A stretch of 64,000 nucleotides of DNA from a virus, in the IMG/VR virus record IMGVR_UViG_3300046323_000587, positions 62,001 through 126,000 of that record. One strand, written 5' to 3'. The stretch's first letter is position 1, and each line of letters starts with the position of its first letter. The position numbers and the translations under genes were made by a program. The notes beneath the pieces are model-generated. The model was not told where the DNA came from. It ran no database searches and saw only the letters and a list, made by a program, of their open reading frames with translations. Shown one piece after another: positions 34,845 through 45,600 of this stretch.

Positions 34845-35402
34845 ATGAATAGATTAGATGTTTTAAAACAAAAAGTGGCTATTAATAAGCCAATGATTCA
34901 AAATCAAATGATGTCTCAACAAAGTGCTCCAATGGAAATGTATTCAGAAGAAGGTTTAGACAATGAAGAAGTAGAAGAAGTTTCAATGGAAGGTTTACAA
35001 GAAGATGTAATGAGTCAAGAATCTTTTGATGGGACGTATGATTTATCTACGTTTGCTTTATCTTTATTTACATTAAGAACTCAATTACATATTTGGCATC
35101 TTCAAACTAAATCATTTGCTGAACATAAAGCATTAAATAGTACTTATGATGATTTATTAGTATTGTTAGACAGTTATATTGAAAAAGCACAAGGTAAAAC
35201 TAACACTGTAATTAGAGTAGGTCATTTACAACCAAAAGAGCTTTGTGATTATCAACCTCAATATATGAGAGAATGTATTAGAAATACTTCACAAGAATAT
35301 CAAACGTTATTTCTTCAAATAGAAGGAGAAGATCTAAAGAATGTTATGGCTGAAATACTAGGTTTGTTAAATGAGTTAGAATATCTTTTAACATTGAATT
35401 AG
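34845..35402 (+). CDS. Ferritin/Dps-like protein (DUF5856-like)
   Basis: 185 residues. Residues 1-60 are flexible, Met/Gln/Glu-rich. From about 68 the sequence LRTQLHIWHLQTKSFAEH, followed by YDDLLVLLDSYIEKAQG, matches the Dps-like ferritin pattern (H-x-W-H, then a 'L..L.D.Y.E' helix) seen in phage DUF5856-type proteins; the C-terminal half is two more helices. It may bind metal or protect DNA; the activity is not proven. It is the last plus-strand gene before the strand switch. Confidence 0.65.
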   Translation: MNRLDVLKQKVAINKPMIQNQMMSQQSAPMEMYSEEGLDNEEVEEVSMEGLQEDVMSQESFDGTYDLSTFALSLFTLRTQLHIWHLQTKSFAEHKALNSTYDDLLVLLDSYIEKAQGKTNTVIRVGHLQPKELCDYQPQYMRECIRNTSQEYQTLFLQIEGEDLKNVMAEILGLLNELEYLLTLN

Positions 35403-35415
35403 ACTTAAAATAAAA

Positions 35416-35445
35416 AATCCCTTATAAGTTATATTATAAGGGATT
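35416..35445. terminator. Bidirectional terminator at the arm junction
   Basis: Perfect 12-bp stem AATCCCTTATAA/TTATAAGGGATT with a 6-nt loop, an A run on the left and a T run on the right, so it works for both strands. It separates the plus-strand arm (stop 35402) from the minus-strand arm (stop 35478). Confidence 0.88.
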
Positions 35446-35477
35446 AATTTTTGTATTTTATTCACTATCATTCACTA

Positions 35478-38400
35478 CTACTTACTATCAAAAGTATTAA
35501 CAAAAAATCTAGTTAATCCAGTAGTTTTTAAAGCTGTATCTAATGCTTTAGTTCCATCTAAATCAACGAATAATTGTTTTAATATTTTTCCAAAAGTTTC
35601 TATGATAGTAAAGCCTACAATAGGATTATTAGTTGATACAACTGTAAAAGCTGCATTTGCAACAGCTAAATCTTGAAATGATACAGCAACATTTTTATAA
35701 AATTGTTTTTCTATCCCAGTCATCCCTTTTTCTGAACTTTCAAAAGCTCTCATTGTAGTATATCCTAATAAAAACATTAATAAGTCGGCTAATAATCTAA
35801 CTAAATTCTCTTTTCTATCTTCTCTTAAAGTACTCCAATTAAAATTCTTCTCATACATTTGTTTATATACTGCAACAATAGTTTGAAATATTCCTTCCAT
35901 TGTTTTACCTTCCCAATCCATTATTATGTTTACTAAATTACCTTCTGAGTCATAAATTTTCTTTTTTACAAACTTACCTTGCTTAGATTTTGATTGATCA
36001 ATTTGTTGTAACCACCATTTCTCTTTCAATGAAATCATCCAAGTTTTAAATTGTAGTAATAATTTCCCCCAAGCAGTTCTACCTAAAAGAGTTTTCTTGT
36101 CATTAGAATAAGCTCCAAACATTTTATCAGATAAGTTCTTAAAGGTTTCTATTTGTCTTATAGTATAAGGTTGAGAAATTTCTCCCTCAGAGTTCAATGC
36201 TTTTTCTATTCCTACTGTAGCAATTAACTCTTCTTTGATTCTTGAATACAATGCTTTTTGAGATAAATATGCTTCGTATACAGATTTATCAGATTTATTT
36301 GTAGGTGGATTAGCTTGATAAATAGGGTCAAAATATAACTTAAATCTTAAATCTTTTTTTGGATCATACCTTAAATTACCTTCTGAATCTACTGTTACTG
36401 CTGATTTCTCACTAACTCCTCCAACATTTTCTGTTATAATTATCCCATCTTTAATCATTTGTCCTATAAATATAGCTCTTCTATTTACTACATCAGGAAT
36501 TTTATTAAAGTGATACATATACTTACTAGAAAATAAACCTAATTTATTTCCAGTTTGCATCTCAGTTGCTATATTGGTATAATCAATATTAGTTATATTA
36601 AAATAATTATCTAGTCCGTCACAAAAACTAATATTTTTTTCTCTGACCCAATCAGGCAAAGCTTCGTCAAACATAACTACACCGTACCCAGAATATAAAT
36701 CATTTAAAGTAAAATTACCATTTCCTACTGTTTGATTAACAATTGCTTCTATATTGGTATTCCAAATACCCGATAACAAATTTCTTACTGAAAGCATTGG
36801 ATTATAACCAATAAAAATAGTTGATACTGCATCTTTAACAATAGAAAAAGATTTTTCTAGGAAGGGAAGCTCCATAGTTTTATCTTTTTGGTCTAGTACT
36901 CCATTAAGATAAGAATCTAAATAAGCTTCTAAATTTGGTAAAGCTCCAAATGAATTAGCTTTTCTATATAACATCAGTTGTTTAATAGAATCGTACATTA
37001 CCCTTATTTTAAGGAATTCTGCATCTTTATATTGATAAGACGTAAATTGATTTAAAACGTGTTCTAAGTGAGTTTCAAATACTTGACTTCTTTCTAAAAG
37101 TTTCTTACGGCGATCTTCCATATTTGTAATATATGAGTTCATTATGTCATTTTTTCCATAAGAGTTTTTTAATATATTTAATTCTCGTTTAGCATTGACA
37201 ATCTGGCTTTCATAAGGATCAAAAGATACATCTACACTTCCCATTCCTTTACTAGCCTCTCCAATATAGTTGTTTATATTAATAACAGAATCCCACCAAT
37301 TTTTAGTAGCTTCAACAAAAGAAAGATTTTTAAAATAAGTTTTCCAATTATTTTCTAATTTAGAAGAAGTTTTACTAGGAAAAGTTAATGGTATATCAAA
37401 TTTACGAGCTTGTTGTATTGGACTATTAAATAACAAAGTAATTTCTTGTTCTGTGTAATATTGTTGTCTTAATCTTTCTTTAATTGCTTCATCTCTTTCA
37501 AATATAAATTGATTTATAAAAGCTATTTCCTCTGCATTAAGTGGACCTTCTTTTTCTGTATAAGTTTTATTAGGATCTTTTAATTTCATATCTTTTGTAA
37601 TCATATTCTTAAAATAAACAGTAGTAGAACCTAATGTATATTCTTGTAGTTTACCAATATAAGTAAAGTTTTTCTTATATAAATTATTAACAATAGGTGT
37701 CAATCGTTCTCTATAAGTAAGAAAGTTTTTACGGAATACTACTAAAGCTTTATTTATATAATCTATAATATTAGAAATAAGAGTATTATTCATATTAATA
37801 GGGTTGGTAGTTTCAAATTCAATAAAATTAGATTCTAAATCTTTATCCAATGAAATAACCAAACCATTAAGTTGTAGTATAGCATTATCTAAATAATATT
37901 TCTTTTCGTTATCTAGTGTAGTTTCTTTACCAGCTAAACTTTTTCTAATTTCTATAAGATGTTTTAATAACCCTTTTCTAACTTCATTTTGAGTAGGAGT
38001 TTCTTTATATTTATCAAATAATTTTTTGTAATCATCTGTTTCAACTAACTCAATACGATTTTTTGTATTATTTGCATTAAAGCTTGTAACATATTCTGTA
38101 AAGGATTGAACCCAATCTTGTGAATTTATACCAGCTCCCATTGCAGTTTTTAAATCAAAAGTTTTAAGCTCTTCTGATTCACTTGAAGCCAATTTATCTT
38201 TTATTCTTTCTGTTGTAAATACAGTTTTAATTGTAGGTAGTAAGTCCTGTAAAGTAAAAGAAGAAAATTCTTTATTTTGGTATACTATTCTAATTTCACC
38301 AATAGCAGAGGGTTTAACATTATCTGACTTAAAAGTATCTCCAGTTTCTAACATAGCAATCATAGCTGTTTTTATAGCCTCTATATTTCTATATGAAGCT

Positions 38401-40952
38401 TTTAATACATTTGGTGCAAGTTCTTCTGTATCGCCATAAAAATTACCTAATAAAGAAGTTCCTAATTTCATTTCATCTACGATATCATTTGGATTAACAT
38501 TACTTTTTATAGTAGAAATATGAACAAAATCTAAAACATTTGTGTTATTGTGACGAAAAACTAAAATTCCATTTCTACGTAATTCTTCAAAAGAATTATC
38601 TAGTTTCCAAGGATTGTGGTCTCCATCTAAATACTTATTCAAGTTTGTATCTACTTGATCAATATTCCACAATCCTTTAAAAGGTGTTTTTGATAGGCCT
38701 GCCTCTGATTTTATGTGTTCAACATATCTAATAGTTGCATTAATATAATAATTACCATTATCATTATAATCATCAATTAAAAGTTGTGTTATTGCTTTCT
38801 TATCCTCTTCGTGAACTACTGTATCTCCTTTTTTAGTTTTCAATAATATCTTTACTACATTCTTTTCTTTTTCTTTTGTAGACTGTAACCAGAGAGAGTA
38901 ATATCTATTTCCTTTATCATCAACAGCAGAAACATTTTTATCATCTTTTAAAATCTCAATAAAATTTCTATTTCCTATATAAGGTGTAGCTTCATTAACA
39001 ATTGAAGAACCAAATACTTCTTTAAATAGTTGTCCTGTTAAAGAATCTTTTTTAGCTGAGATAGTTTGAGGTTCTTTATCAAATAATTTAGAAATATTCA
39101 CATCTATTTGTCCTCCAGGTGCAATCTTACCTAACCCTGTAAACATACTTCCACGAGTATACTCAACTGATTTTAAATCCTGGTTTTCATAATCAGCTTC
39201 AATTAAAATAGGGATAATATTAACAGAATTAACTTTAAGTTTACCATACCCCTTACTTTCTAAAATATTTTTATAGATGTTTAATTGATATTGTATTTTT
39301 AACTTTTTTTCACTACTCCATTCACCATAAGCTTTCTTACTTGTTTTATAATCATACACATCTAAGTCTCCATTAGCTCGAATTACAATTAAATCTATTG
39401 TACCAGCTATATTAGCATAAGTATCTAGACCTAAATTGATTCCACTAAATACAGAAGCTTCTGTTATAAGAGCGTCTCCTGGCTGTAGTTTTAAATCTAT
39501 ATAGATTTTTCTAGCAACTGACATAAGACTATCAACATATTTCTTTACATCTGATACACTAGAGAGACTACCTAATTCTGGTTTTTTAAAAGGAGCTAAA
39601 GCTAATATTTCTTCGGCTATATTTTCTTTTACAGCATTTAATTGATCTTTTGTTGGCTTACTTGTAAGAGTTTGAATATTTTTATAAGTTATCTCAATAG
39701 CTTTGTGAATTACAGTTCCTAACTCTCTTTCTAATTTCCAATCAAGCATTTGTTGATTCACTTTGTTTTCAGCATCTACTTCACTCATACCTTCTTCTTG
39801 GTATCGTCTTTTCATATCAGTCAATACCTCATTTATATTGAATGACATAGTTCCCCAAGGATTTTCTTTTAATATTTGCTTATTATTTTCTATAAAAGTT
39901 GTAGTACCATAAGTTGTTGTACTTCGGTCATCAGATACAATATATCTACCATCAAAAGTATTTTCATCAGCTTGCTCAATATCAAAAGGACCTTCTACTT
40001 TTCTTCCATTATTATTAATAAGCTCAATAATATCTATTACTTTAGTAGATTCGTCATTAAATAAAATAAAATCTGATTTCAAATCTTTTTGATTAGGTAG
40101 CTGTTTAGTTAAATCTATTACTTTATCAAATAAGCTGTTTGTTTGCGGTATGTTTAATAATTTTTTAAACCAGTTAATTACACGATTAAATAAAGAGATA
40201 TTATCTTGATCAACTATTTTTAAGTAAGATTGTAGTTTAGAATTAGTAAATATCCCAACTAAAAACTCATCAATATTAGTCAAACTATATAATAAATCTT
40301 CACTTTCTGTAATAGGTAAATTAACTATATACTCAGAAATAGTTTTTCTAATAGAATCAAACTCATTTTTAATATTATTTGAAGCTCCATTTAATTTATA
40401 ATGAGAAACCGCATGAACAATCTCGTGAATTACAGCTAAATCTGGGTCTAAACTAGATTTATTAATATAAATTTTATTTTCTTTTGCTGAATAAAAACTT
40501 GAATTTGATTTTAATATTTGAGTTCTATAAGATAGTTCTTTTCCAATCAATTCTTCAGGAGAAAGAAAACTGATTTGAACATTATTTAATTCTTTAAATA
40601 AAGATAGAAATGTACTTAAATCTCGATACTCACTTTTTTCATTTAATTTAAGATATTCTAATGCTGACTTCAATGAAAAATTTGTACCTAATACTTCATT
40701 AATAGTCTTTGGTTTTTGATAAGATATACTTAAAAACTCTCTTTTAGGTTCTCCACTAGAATCTAACTTAGATTTAATTACTTTATTATCAATCCAGTTA
40801 CCAAAACTATTTAAAAATTCTTGTGTATGTATTTCTAAGTAATATTTATAGCCTTGTTCTTTACCAAATTCTTTCTGTAATTGGTTAAACAATATAGAAG
40901 GCTTACCTGACTTGGTTTTTACTGTTATTTCTTTTGGATTTCTACAAAACAT
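35478..40952 (-). CDS. Giant polyvalent virion protein: zincin peptidase + PD-(D/E)XK nuclease
   Basis: 1824 residues. The first 60 residues form an N-terminal module (KPSILFNQLQKEF...YYLEI...FGNW) shared with the 478-residue protein at 41144. A zinc-peptidase motif HEIVHAVSH lies at 176-184. A Cas4/RecB-like nuclease spans about 400-600: ELGTVIHKAIE (H416), GTIDLIVIRANGDLDVYDYK (D534 in the DxK motif) and QYQLNIYKN. Residues 620-1824 are mostly helical and unassigned. By analogy with crAss-like phages it would be carried in the particle and injected. A long palindrome (41051-41126) lies in its leader. Confidence 0.8.
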   Translation of the reverse strand: MFCRNPKEITVKTKSGKPSILFNQLQKEFGKEQGYKYYLEIHTQEFLNSFGNWIDNKVIKSKLDSSGEPKREFLSISYQKPKTINEVLGTNFSLKSALEYLKLNEKSEYRDLSTFLSLFKELNNVQISFLSPEELIGKELSYRTQILKSNSSFYSAKENKIYINKSSLDPDLAVIHEIVHAVSHYKLNGASNNIKNEFDSIRKTISEYIVNLPITESEDLLYSLTNIDEFLVGIFTNSKLQSYLKIVDQDNISLFNRVINWFKKLLNIPQTNSLFDKVIDLTKQLPNQKDLKSDFILFNDESTKVIDIIELINNNGRKVEGPFDIEQADENTFDGRYIVSDDRSTTTYGTTTFIENNKQILKENPWGTMSFNINEVLTDMKRRYQEEGMSEVDAENKVNQQMLDWKLERELGTVIHKAIEITYKNIQTLTSKPTKDQLNAVKENIAEEILALAPFKKPELGSLSSVSDVKKYVDSLMSVARKIYIDLKLQPGDALITEASVFSGINLGLDTYANIAGTIDLIVIRANGDLDVYDYKTSKKAYGEWSSEKKLKIQYQLNIYKNILESKGYGKLKVNSVNIIPILIEADYENQDLKSVEYTRGSMFTGLGKIAPGGQIDVNISKLFDKEPQTISAKKDSLTGQLFKEVFGSSIVNEATPYIGNRNFIEILKDDKNVSAVDDKGNRYYSLWLQSTKEKEKNVVKILLKTKKGDTVVHEEDKKAITQLLIDDYNDNGNYYINATIRYVEHIKSEAGLSKTPFKGLWNIDQVDTNLNKYLDGDHNPWKLDNSFEELRRNGILVFRHNNTNVLDFVHISTIKSNVNPNDIVDEMKLGTSLLGNFYGDTEELAPNVLKASYRNIEAIKTAMIAMLETGDTFKSDNVKPSAIGEIRIVYQNKEFSSFTLQDLLPTIKTVFTTERIKDKLASSESEELKTFDLKTAMGAGINSQDWVQSFTEYVTSFNANNTKNRIELVETDDYKKLFDKYKETPTQNEVRKGLLKHLIEIRKSLAGKETTLDNEKKYYLDNAILQLNGLVISLDKDLESNFIEFETTNPINMNNTLISNIIDYINKALVVFRKNFLTYRERLTPIVNNLYKKNFTYIGKLQEYTLGSTTVYFKNMITKDMKLKDPNKTYTEKEGPLNAEEIAFINQFIFERDEAIKERLRQQYYTEQEITLLFNSPIQQARKFDIPLTFPSKTSSKLENNWKTYFKNLSFVEATKNWWDSVININNYIGEASKGMGSVDVSFDPYESQIVNAKRELNILKNSYGKNDIMNSYITNMEDRRKKLLERSQVFETHLEHVLNQFTSYQYKDAEFLKIRVMYDSIKQLMLYRKANSFGALPNLEAYLDSYLNGVLDQKDKTMELPFLEKSFSIVKDAVSTIFIGYNPMLSVRNLLSGIWNTNIEAIVNQTVGNGNFTLNDLYSGYGVVMFDEALPDWVREKNISFCDGLDNYFNITNIDYTNIATEMQTGNKLGLFSSKYMYHFNKIPDVVNRRAIFIGQMIKDGIIITENVGGVSEKSAVTVDSEGNLRYDPKKDLRFKLYFDPIYQANPPTNKSDKSVYEAYLSQKALYSRIKEELIATVGIEKALNSEGEISQPYTIRQIETFKNLSDKMFGAYSNDKKTLLGRTAWGKLLLQFKTWMISLKEKWWLQQIDQSKSKQGKFVKKKIYDSEGNLVNIIMDWEGKTMEGIFQTIVAVYKQMYEKNFNWSTLREDRKENLVRLLADLLMFLLGYTTMRAFESSEKGMTGIEKQFYKNVAVSFQDLAVANAAFTVVSTNNPIVGFTIIETFGKILKQLFVDLDGTKALDTALKTTGLTRFFVNTFDSK

Positions 40953-41050
40953 TATATAAAATGATTTAATTATTCTTTAAATTATTTTTTAAATTGATTA
41001 GAGTGCAACTTAACTATTGTTCAATTATTATATATCTTAAAAAGCAATAA

Positions 41051-41126
41051 TATTTGATATGAGAAAAAATTTTTTTTAAGTAACACTAATACTTCAAAAT
41101 AAAAAAATTTTTTCTCATATCAAATA
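41051..41126 (-). terminator. 26-bp perfect palindrome between two giant-protein genes
   Basis: Arms 41051-41076 and 41101-41126 are exactly complementary over 26 bp with a 24-nt loop. On the minus strand it lies between the 478-residue gene and the 1824-residue gene and is followed by a T-rich stretch. It could be a terminator, RNase III site or regulatory hairpin for the downstream giant gene. Type is uncertain; the structure itself is clear. Confidence 0.75.
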
Positions 41127-41143
41127 ATTTTAACTAACAAAGA

Positions 41144-42580
41144 CTAACAAGCAACTGATACTTGACCTTGCTGGGAAAGTTGAAAATGGATTTCTGCTAA
41201 ATTTTTTCCTAATAAATTTACTTGATTACGATATTCTTTTTCAGCAGTTAAAGGATTAAGTTTAGTTAAAAATTGTAACAAAGTTTCAGGTTTCTTTTGT
41301 TCTGCATTAATAATTAAAGTAGAAATTCCATTAAAAGGTTTTGTAAAAGTAATTGGTGAAGTATCTAATAAAATTGAATATTCTTTGTTAATGTTTGCAA
41401 CATCTTTTAATGCTTGTGCATAACTATTCTTTAATGTCTTAAATTCACCTTTAATAATTCTAACAGATTTTAATTTCTTTAATTTAGAAATTATTTCTTC
41501 ACTATAATTATTCAATTGTAAAAGAGTTGTTGCAGGTTTTTTTTTATTCTGTGGTAATTTTTTTAATAATTCTTCTATTGGTGAAGATTTACTTAATATT
41601 TTTGTAGGTTTAAATAAATTAAATTCAAATACTTTATTTGTACCAATTACTTTAAAATATTGATTAGTATCTTTTGTAAATATCTCTAATTGAGGATAAT
41701 ATTGAATCAAATCATTTATAACACCACTTCTATAAGAAAAATATTCAGGATTAGTTAATAAAATTGATTCATCTAATAATCTTAATAAATAAGGCAAAAC
41801 ATTAATATTATTTTTGATATCTTGTTTTTCACCTTCTAACGAGTACTTGTTAATCAATAAATCTGTAATAATTTTAGTAGACTCACTCAATTCAATTATT
41901 GTTTTATTGTTTTGTATTAAATGATCTCTATAATCAATAAAAGGTATGTTCAAAGATTCTCTAATTCCATTAAATAATACACCTGATTGATTAGAACGTA
42001 TATTCTTTGATTTTAATAAATCTAATATTGCTTGATGATATGGATTAGCTTTTAATACAACAGAGTTACCTTTTAATAAATTATAATAAAGTTTTCTATT
42101 TAATATTGAAAGTGCCTCAACATCATTTAAGTTAGAATCTTTTTTGAGTTGTTCTAAATCTAATATAACTTCACCAGAGTAATTATTATTAATCCAATTA
42201 TTAAAATCATTTTCATTATTTACACAACAAACAACAAGATTTGGTGTATTTGAACTATTTATTGTAATAGGAAATAAAGAATTTATATGAGGTTCATAAT
42301 TTTCATCTAAATTCAATCCTTCAAGTGATAATTCTAATAGATTTATATCATTACGAAACTTCTTTTTAAATGTATCTTTTTGAGAATTGGATAATTCTTT
42401 ATTAAACTTTAATTTTTGTAATAATTCAAAATTACCTAATTCATTTTGTTTAAAAGAAGAACTTAAATCTAAATAATATTCTAAAGCTTTCTTTTCATCT
42501 TGATTAAAATGAGATAATAAGTCCTTAAATAATAAAGACTTATTACCATTTATTGCTAATATTTCAGAAGTACAATTCAT
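41144..42580 (-). CDS. Hypothetical virion-arm protein with shared N-terminal module
   Basis: 478 residues, starting MNCTSE. Residues 13-50 (NKSLLFKDLLSHF...ALEYYLDLSSSF...LGNF) match the start of the 1824-residue neighbour. A compact segment around 110-200 (NLVVCCVNNENDFNNWINN...GEVILDLEQL) looks alpha/beta, but no catalytic motif is visible. The C-terminus is unusual, ending VSVAC. It sits between two giant cargo-like genes and may be a smaller cargo protein or a chaperone for them. Confidence 0.6.
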   Translation of the reverse strand: MNCTSEILAINGNKSLLFKDLLSHFNQDEKKALEYYLDLSSSFKQNELGNFELLQKLKFNKELSNSQKDTFKKKFRNDINLLELSLEGLNLDENYEPHINSLFPITINSSNTPNLVVCCVNNENDFNNWINNNYSGEVILDLEQLKKDSNLNDVEALSILNRKLYYNLLKGNSVVLKANPYHQAILDLLKSKNIRSNQSGVLFNGIRESLNIPFIDYRDHLIQNNKTIIELSESTKIITDLLINKYSLEGEKQDIKNNINVLPYLLRLLDESILLTNPEYFSYRSGVINDLIQYYPQLEIFTKDTNQYFKVIGTNKVFEFNLFKPTKILSKSSPIEELLKKLPQNKKKPATTLLQLNNYSEEIISKLKKLKSVRIIKGEFKTLKNSYAQALKDVANINKEYSILLDTSPITFTKPFNGISTLIINAEQKKPETLLQFLTKLNPLTAEKEYRNQVNLLGKNLAEIHFQLSQQGQVSVAC

Positions 42581-42613
42581 TATATTTTATTGTAATTTAA
42601 TTATTAAAATGTA

Positions 42614-45600
42614 TTAAAAACAATTGTTTGTTATTCTATCTAATTCAATTAGTTTCTCCATTGATTTTTCAATAGTTTTTTTATTGAAAGTGTGAATAGG
42701 TTTAGTTTTTAAACTATTTAAGTCTACTTTAATACCAGAATCTCCTATTAAATCTAATAGTGTATATAAATCCATTGATTTAATTGTTTTATTGTTTAGT
42801 TCTAGTTTTGAAATATTTTGTTTAGGAAAAATATAAGAGAAAATTTTTTTAATTTCATCAAAGAATTTATTCACTATTTGATTAAATCTAGTAAAGAAAT
42901 TAGTTTGATTAGAATCTACATAAACTTTTGCTGTATTTTCACCTATTAATGTAGCAAATACTTCCTCTCCTAATAGCTCTGGTGATAAATTTTTATAGTT
43001 TGGTAAAATATCTTTTATAATATCAGTTCTTTCCAAAGATAAATTAATTATTTGTTGATACAATTCAGGATTTTGATTTTTAATTAAGTTTAATAAAATA
43101 TGTGTAATCTCGTGTGCAGGTGTTTCAAGATTTAATTTATTTGTATTAAGATATACAACATTATCATCAACCCAACCGTGCCAATTAACTCTCTCATCAT
43201 TAAATGTTTTTCTAATATAAGATTTATCAACAAATTGAATATCTAAACCAGGAATTAATGGTTGTAGCTTTTCAATGAATTGTTTCATTATATACATTTC
43301 AGTAGAAAAATCAGAAGTACGAGATTGCTTTTGGAATGGTATTTCAAGTGTTCGTAACACGCCTTTTGTATTTTTTGGTATTATTGAATATTCTGAATAA
43401 GTTTTCGAGATAGTTTCAAATTCTATATCCAACTTTCTATCAATCAATATATAAGGAACTTCTGTTGTAAACTCTACATTTAAATCAAAATTTTGATCCA
43501 TAATCTCTATTTCAGGATTAGTTTTAGCTAATTCTATATTTGCTTTTTCTTCTTCTGATAAATTAGTTAAATCAATATTATTTAATATACGAAGTTTTTC
43601 AGCTTGATAATCATCTTCTAAGTCTACTTCTTCCTCTACATTAACATTACTAACAACTTCTTCAATAGGCGTAACTTGTTCAACTACTTTTGGTACCTCA
43701 ATTAATTGCTCTTTTAAAGTTTCTTTTGTACGATTCTCTAGTGTAGATTTAGATTTCATTACTTGTCTAGCAAATTCACCAACCTCAATAAATTCAAATT
43801 GTCCAGTTTTATAAGGGTCTATTCTATTATTTAAAGTAATTAATACTTGTTCTTTTAAATCACTATTTGTAGGTAATAATACTCCTTCTTTTGGTAATAT
43901 TAATTGTCCTCCATACTGTTTAGAAGCTTGTTGAAATTTGTTTATATCTTCTATTGAAGTAAAACTAATTACATTAGGAAACTTACTTTTTTGAGTAGCA
44001 TTACTTATATATAAGTTATTTAAAGCAGAAGATTTTCTTTCAATTTCAAGTTTTGGCTTATTTGAAATAATATATTTATCGTCTAATGAAGTTGATTTAG
44101 GATTAACAGCAATACTATAAAGAGTTGAAGGTAATTGTGACATTAACTTTCCTATTTCTTTTGCAGACCTTCCTGTATTCATATCTTCTTCACTTAATAT
44201 AGGTACATTAGTTTTAATATCATTAGTAGTTTCTTCTATAACAGAATTTGCGTCAAATATATTAATACTTCTTTTATCTAATTCAGAATTAATTTTTTCT
44301 AGCTCAATTTTAGCTTGTTTAAAAGAAGCATTTGAATTAGAAATATTCTTCTTAGACATAACTTCTGAAATATCAGTCAATACAACTAAATGATCAACAG
44401 TTCTACTATAAGCAACATATAGAAGTTTTAATTTTTCAAATAAATTTTTATTAGTTGCAATATTTTTCTCTGAAACAAAGTTGTTTAAATAAGAAGAACC
44501 TTGAGCTGAATGTGCAGTTATGTTATACCCATAAAATGTATCTATGAAATTATAATGTTCTAAAACTTCATAATAAAGTTTACCATTATCAGTCTCATAA
44601 ACAAATTCTATGAAACTATTTACATTTCTTAAATTTTTGTTTACAGGGATTCTGAATATAGCTTTCTCTCCTAATTCAGTTGTAACTTCAAATTCATATA
44701 AAGGCATTGTATCCAAATCAGGTGTCAGATATTTTAATGTTGTAGGAACTTCAACAATTCTAGGAATAGAACTAATAATAACTCTTTGTTCTTTAACTAG
44801 ATTTAAAATAGGTGGCTTATTTGTTATTTCATCTTTTAAAGGATAAAAATCTTTTTGATTTAATATCAACAATTCACCAACATTAAAATCCTCTTTATTT
44901 GCACCAAAGATTCTCTTTCTTATTTCTTTTGTTATTCTAATATTGTTTAAGTGTTTACTATTATTATAACCAATCATAGCAACACTTCTTAGATTAATAT
45001 TTAATTTAATATTTCCTTTACTATCAAATACTTCTTGTTTATATAGTTTTACATAATCCTCAATAAAAGTATTTTCATCTTCTGAGAATAAATAAGTAAT
45101 ATTAGGTGTGTTTTGTTTTTTATTCAATAAAGCAGTTAATTCTTTTCGAACTAATTGTACAGTATCTTCTTGTGGGGAACCATTCACTGTTATTTGCATA
45201 GGTAATTTATACAATAGAATATGATTCAATCTTATTGTAAGAGCCTTAAAAGATTCTGCTGCTTTAAATAAGTCATCATATTTAGCTCTCATATTAATAG
45301 TTAATTCACTATATCTCTTTTCTACATTGTTATCACCAGATAATTTAGATATTTGATATTTATGATAAATTGAATCAATGATTTTATTATCTTGTTTTAT
45401 AGACATTCCCTCAACTTCAATTTCTTTTCCACTAGGTGAAGGTAATTGAGCAAAATCTCCTACAAATAATAGTTTAGGTATCTTATATTTATCATATTTT
45501 TCAGCTAATAAATTTAATCTTTCTTGAATTAAATCAAATAGTTGATTATTAGCTAAACTTAGTTCATCTATAATAATATATTTATATCCAGATAATTTTT

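Noticed and set aside
35416-35445. Origin or attachment site at the arm junction
   Set aside because: The palindrome has flanking A and T runs typical of a two-way terminator, and no iterons or integrase are nearby.
44610-44846. Plus-strand reading frames inside the giant minus-strand genes
   Set aside because: They are antisense shadows in A/T-rich coding DNA, with hydrophobic, low-complexity translations and no leader or domain.
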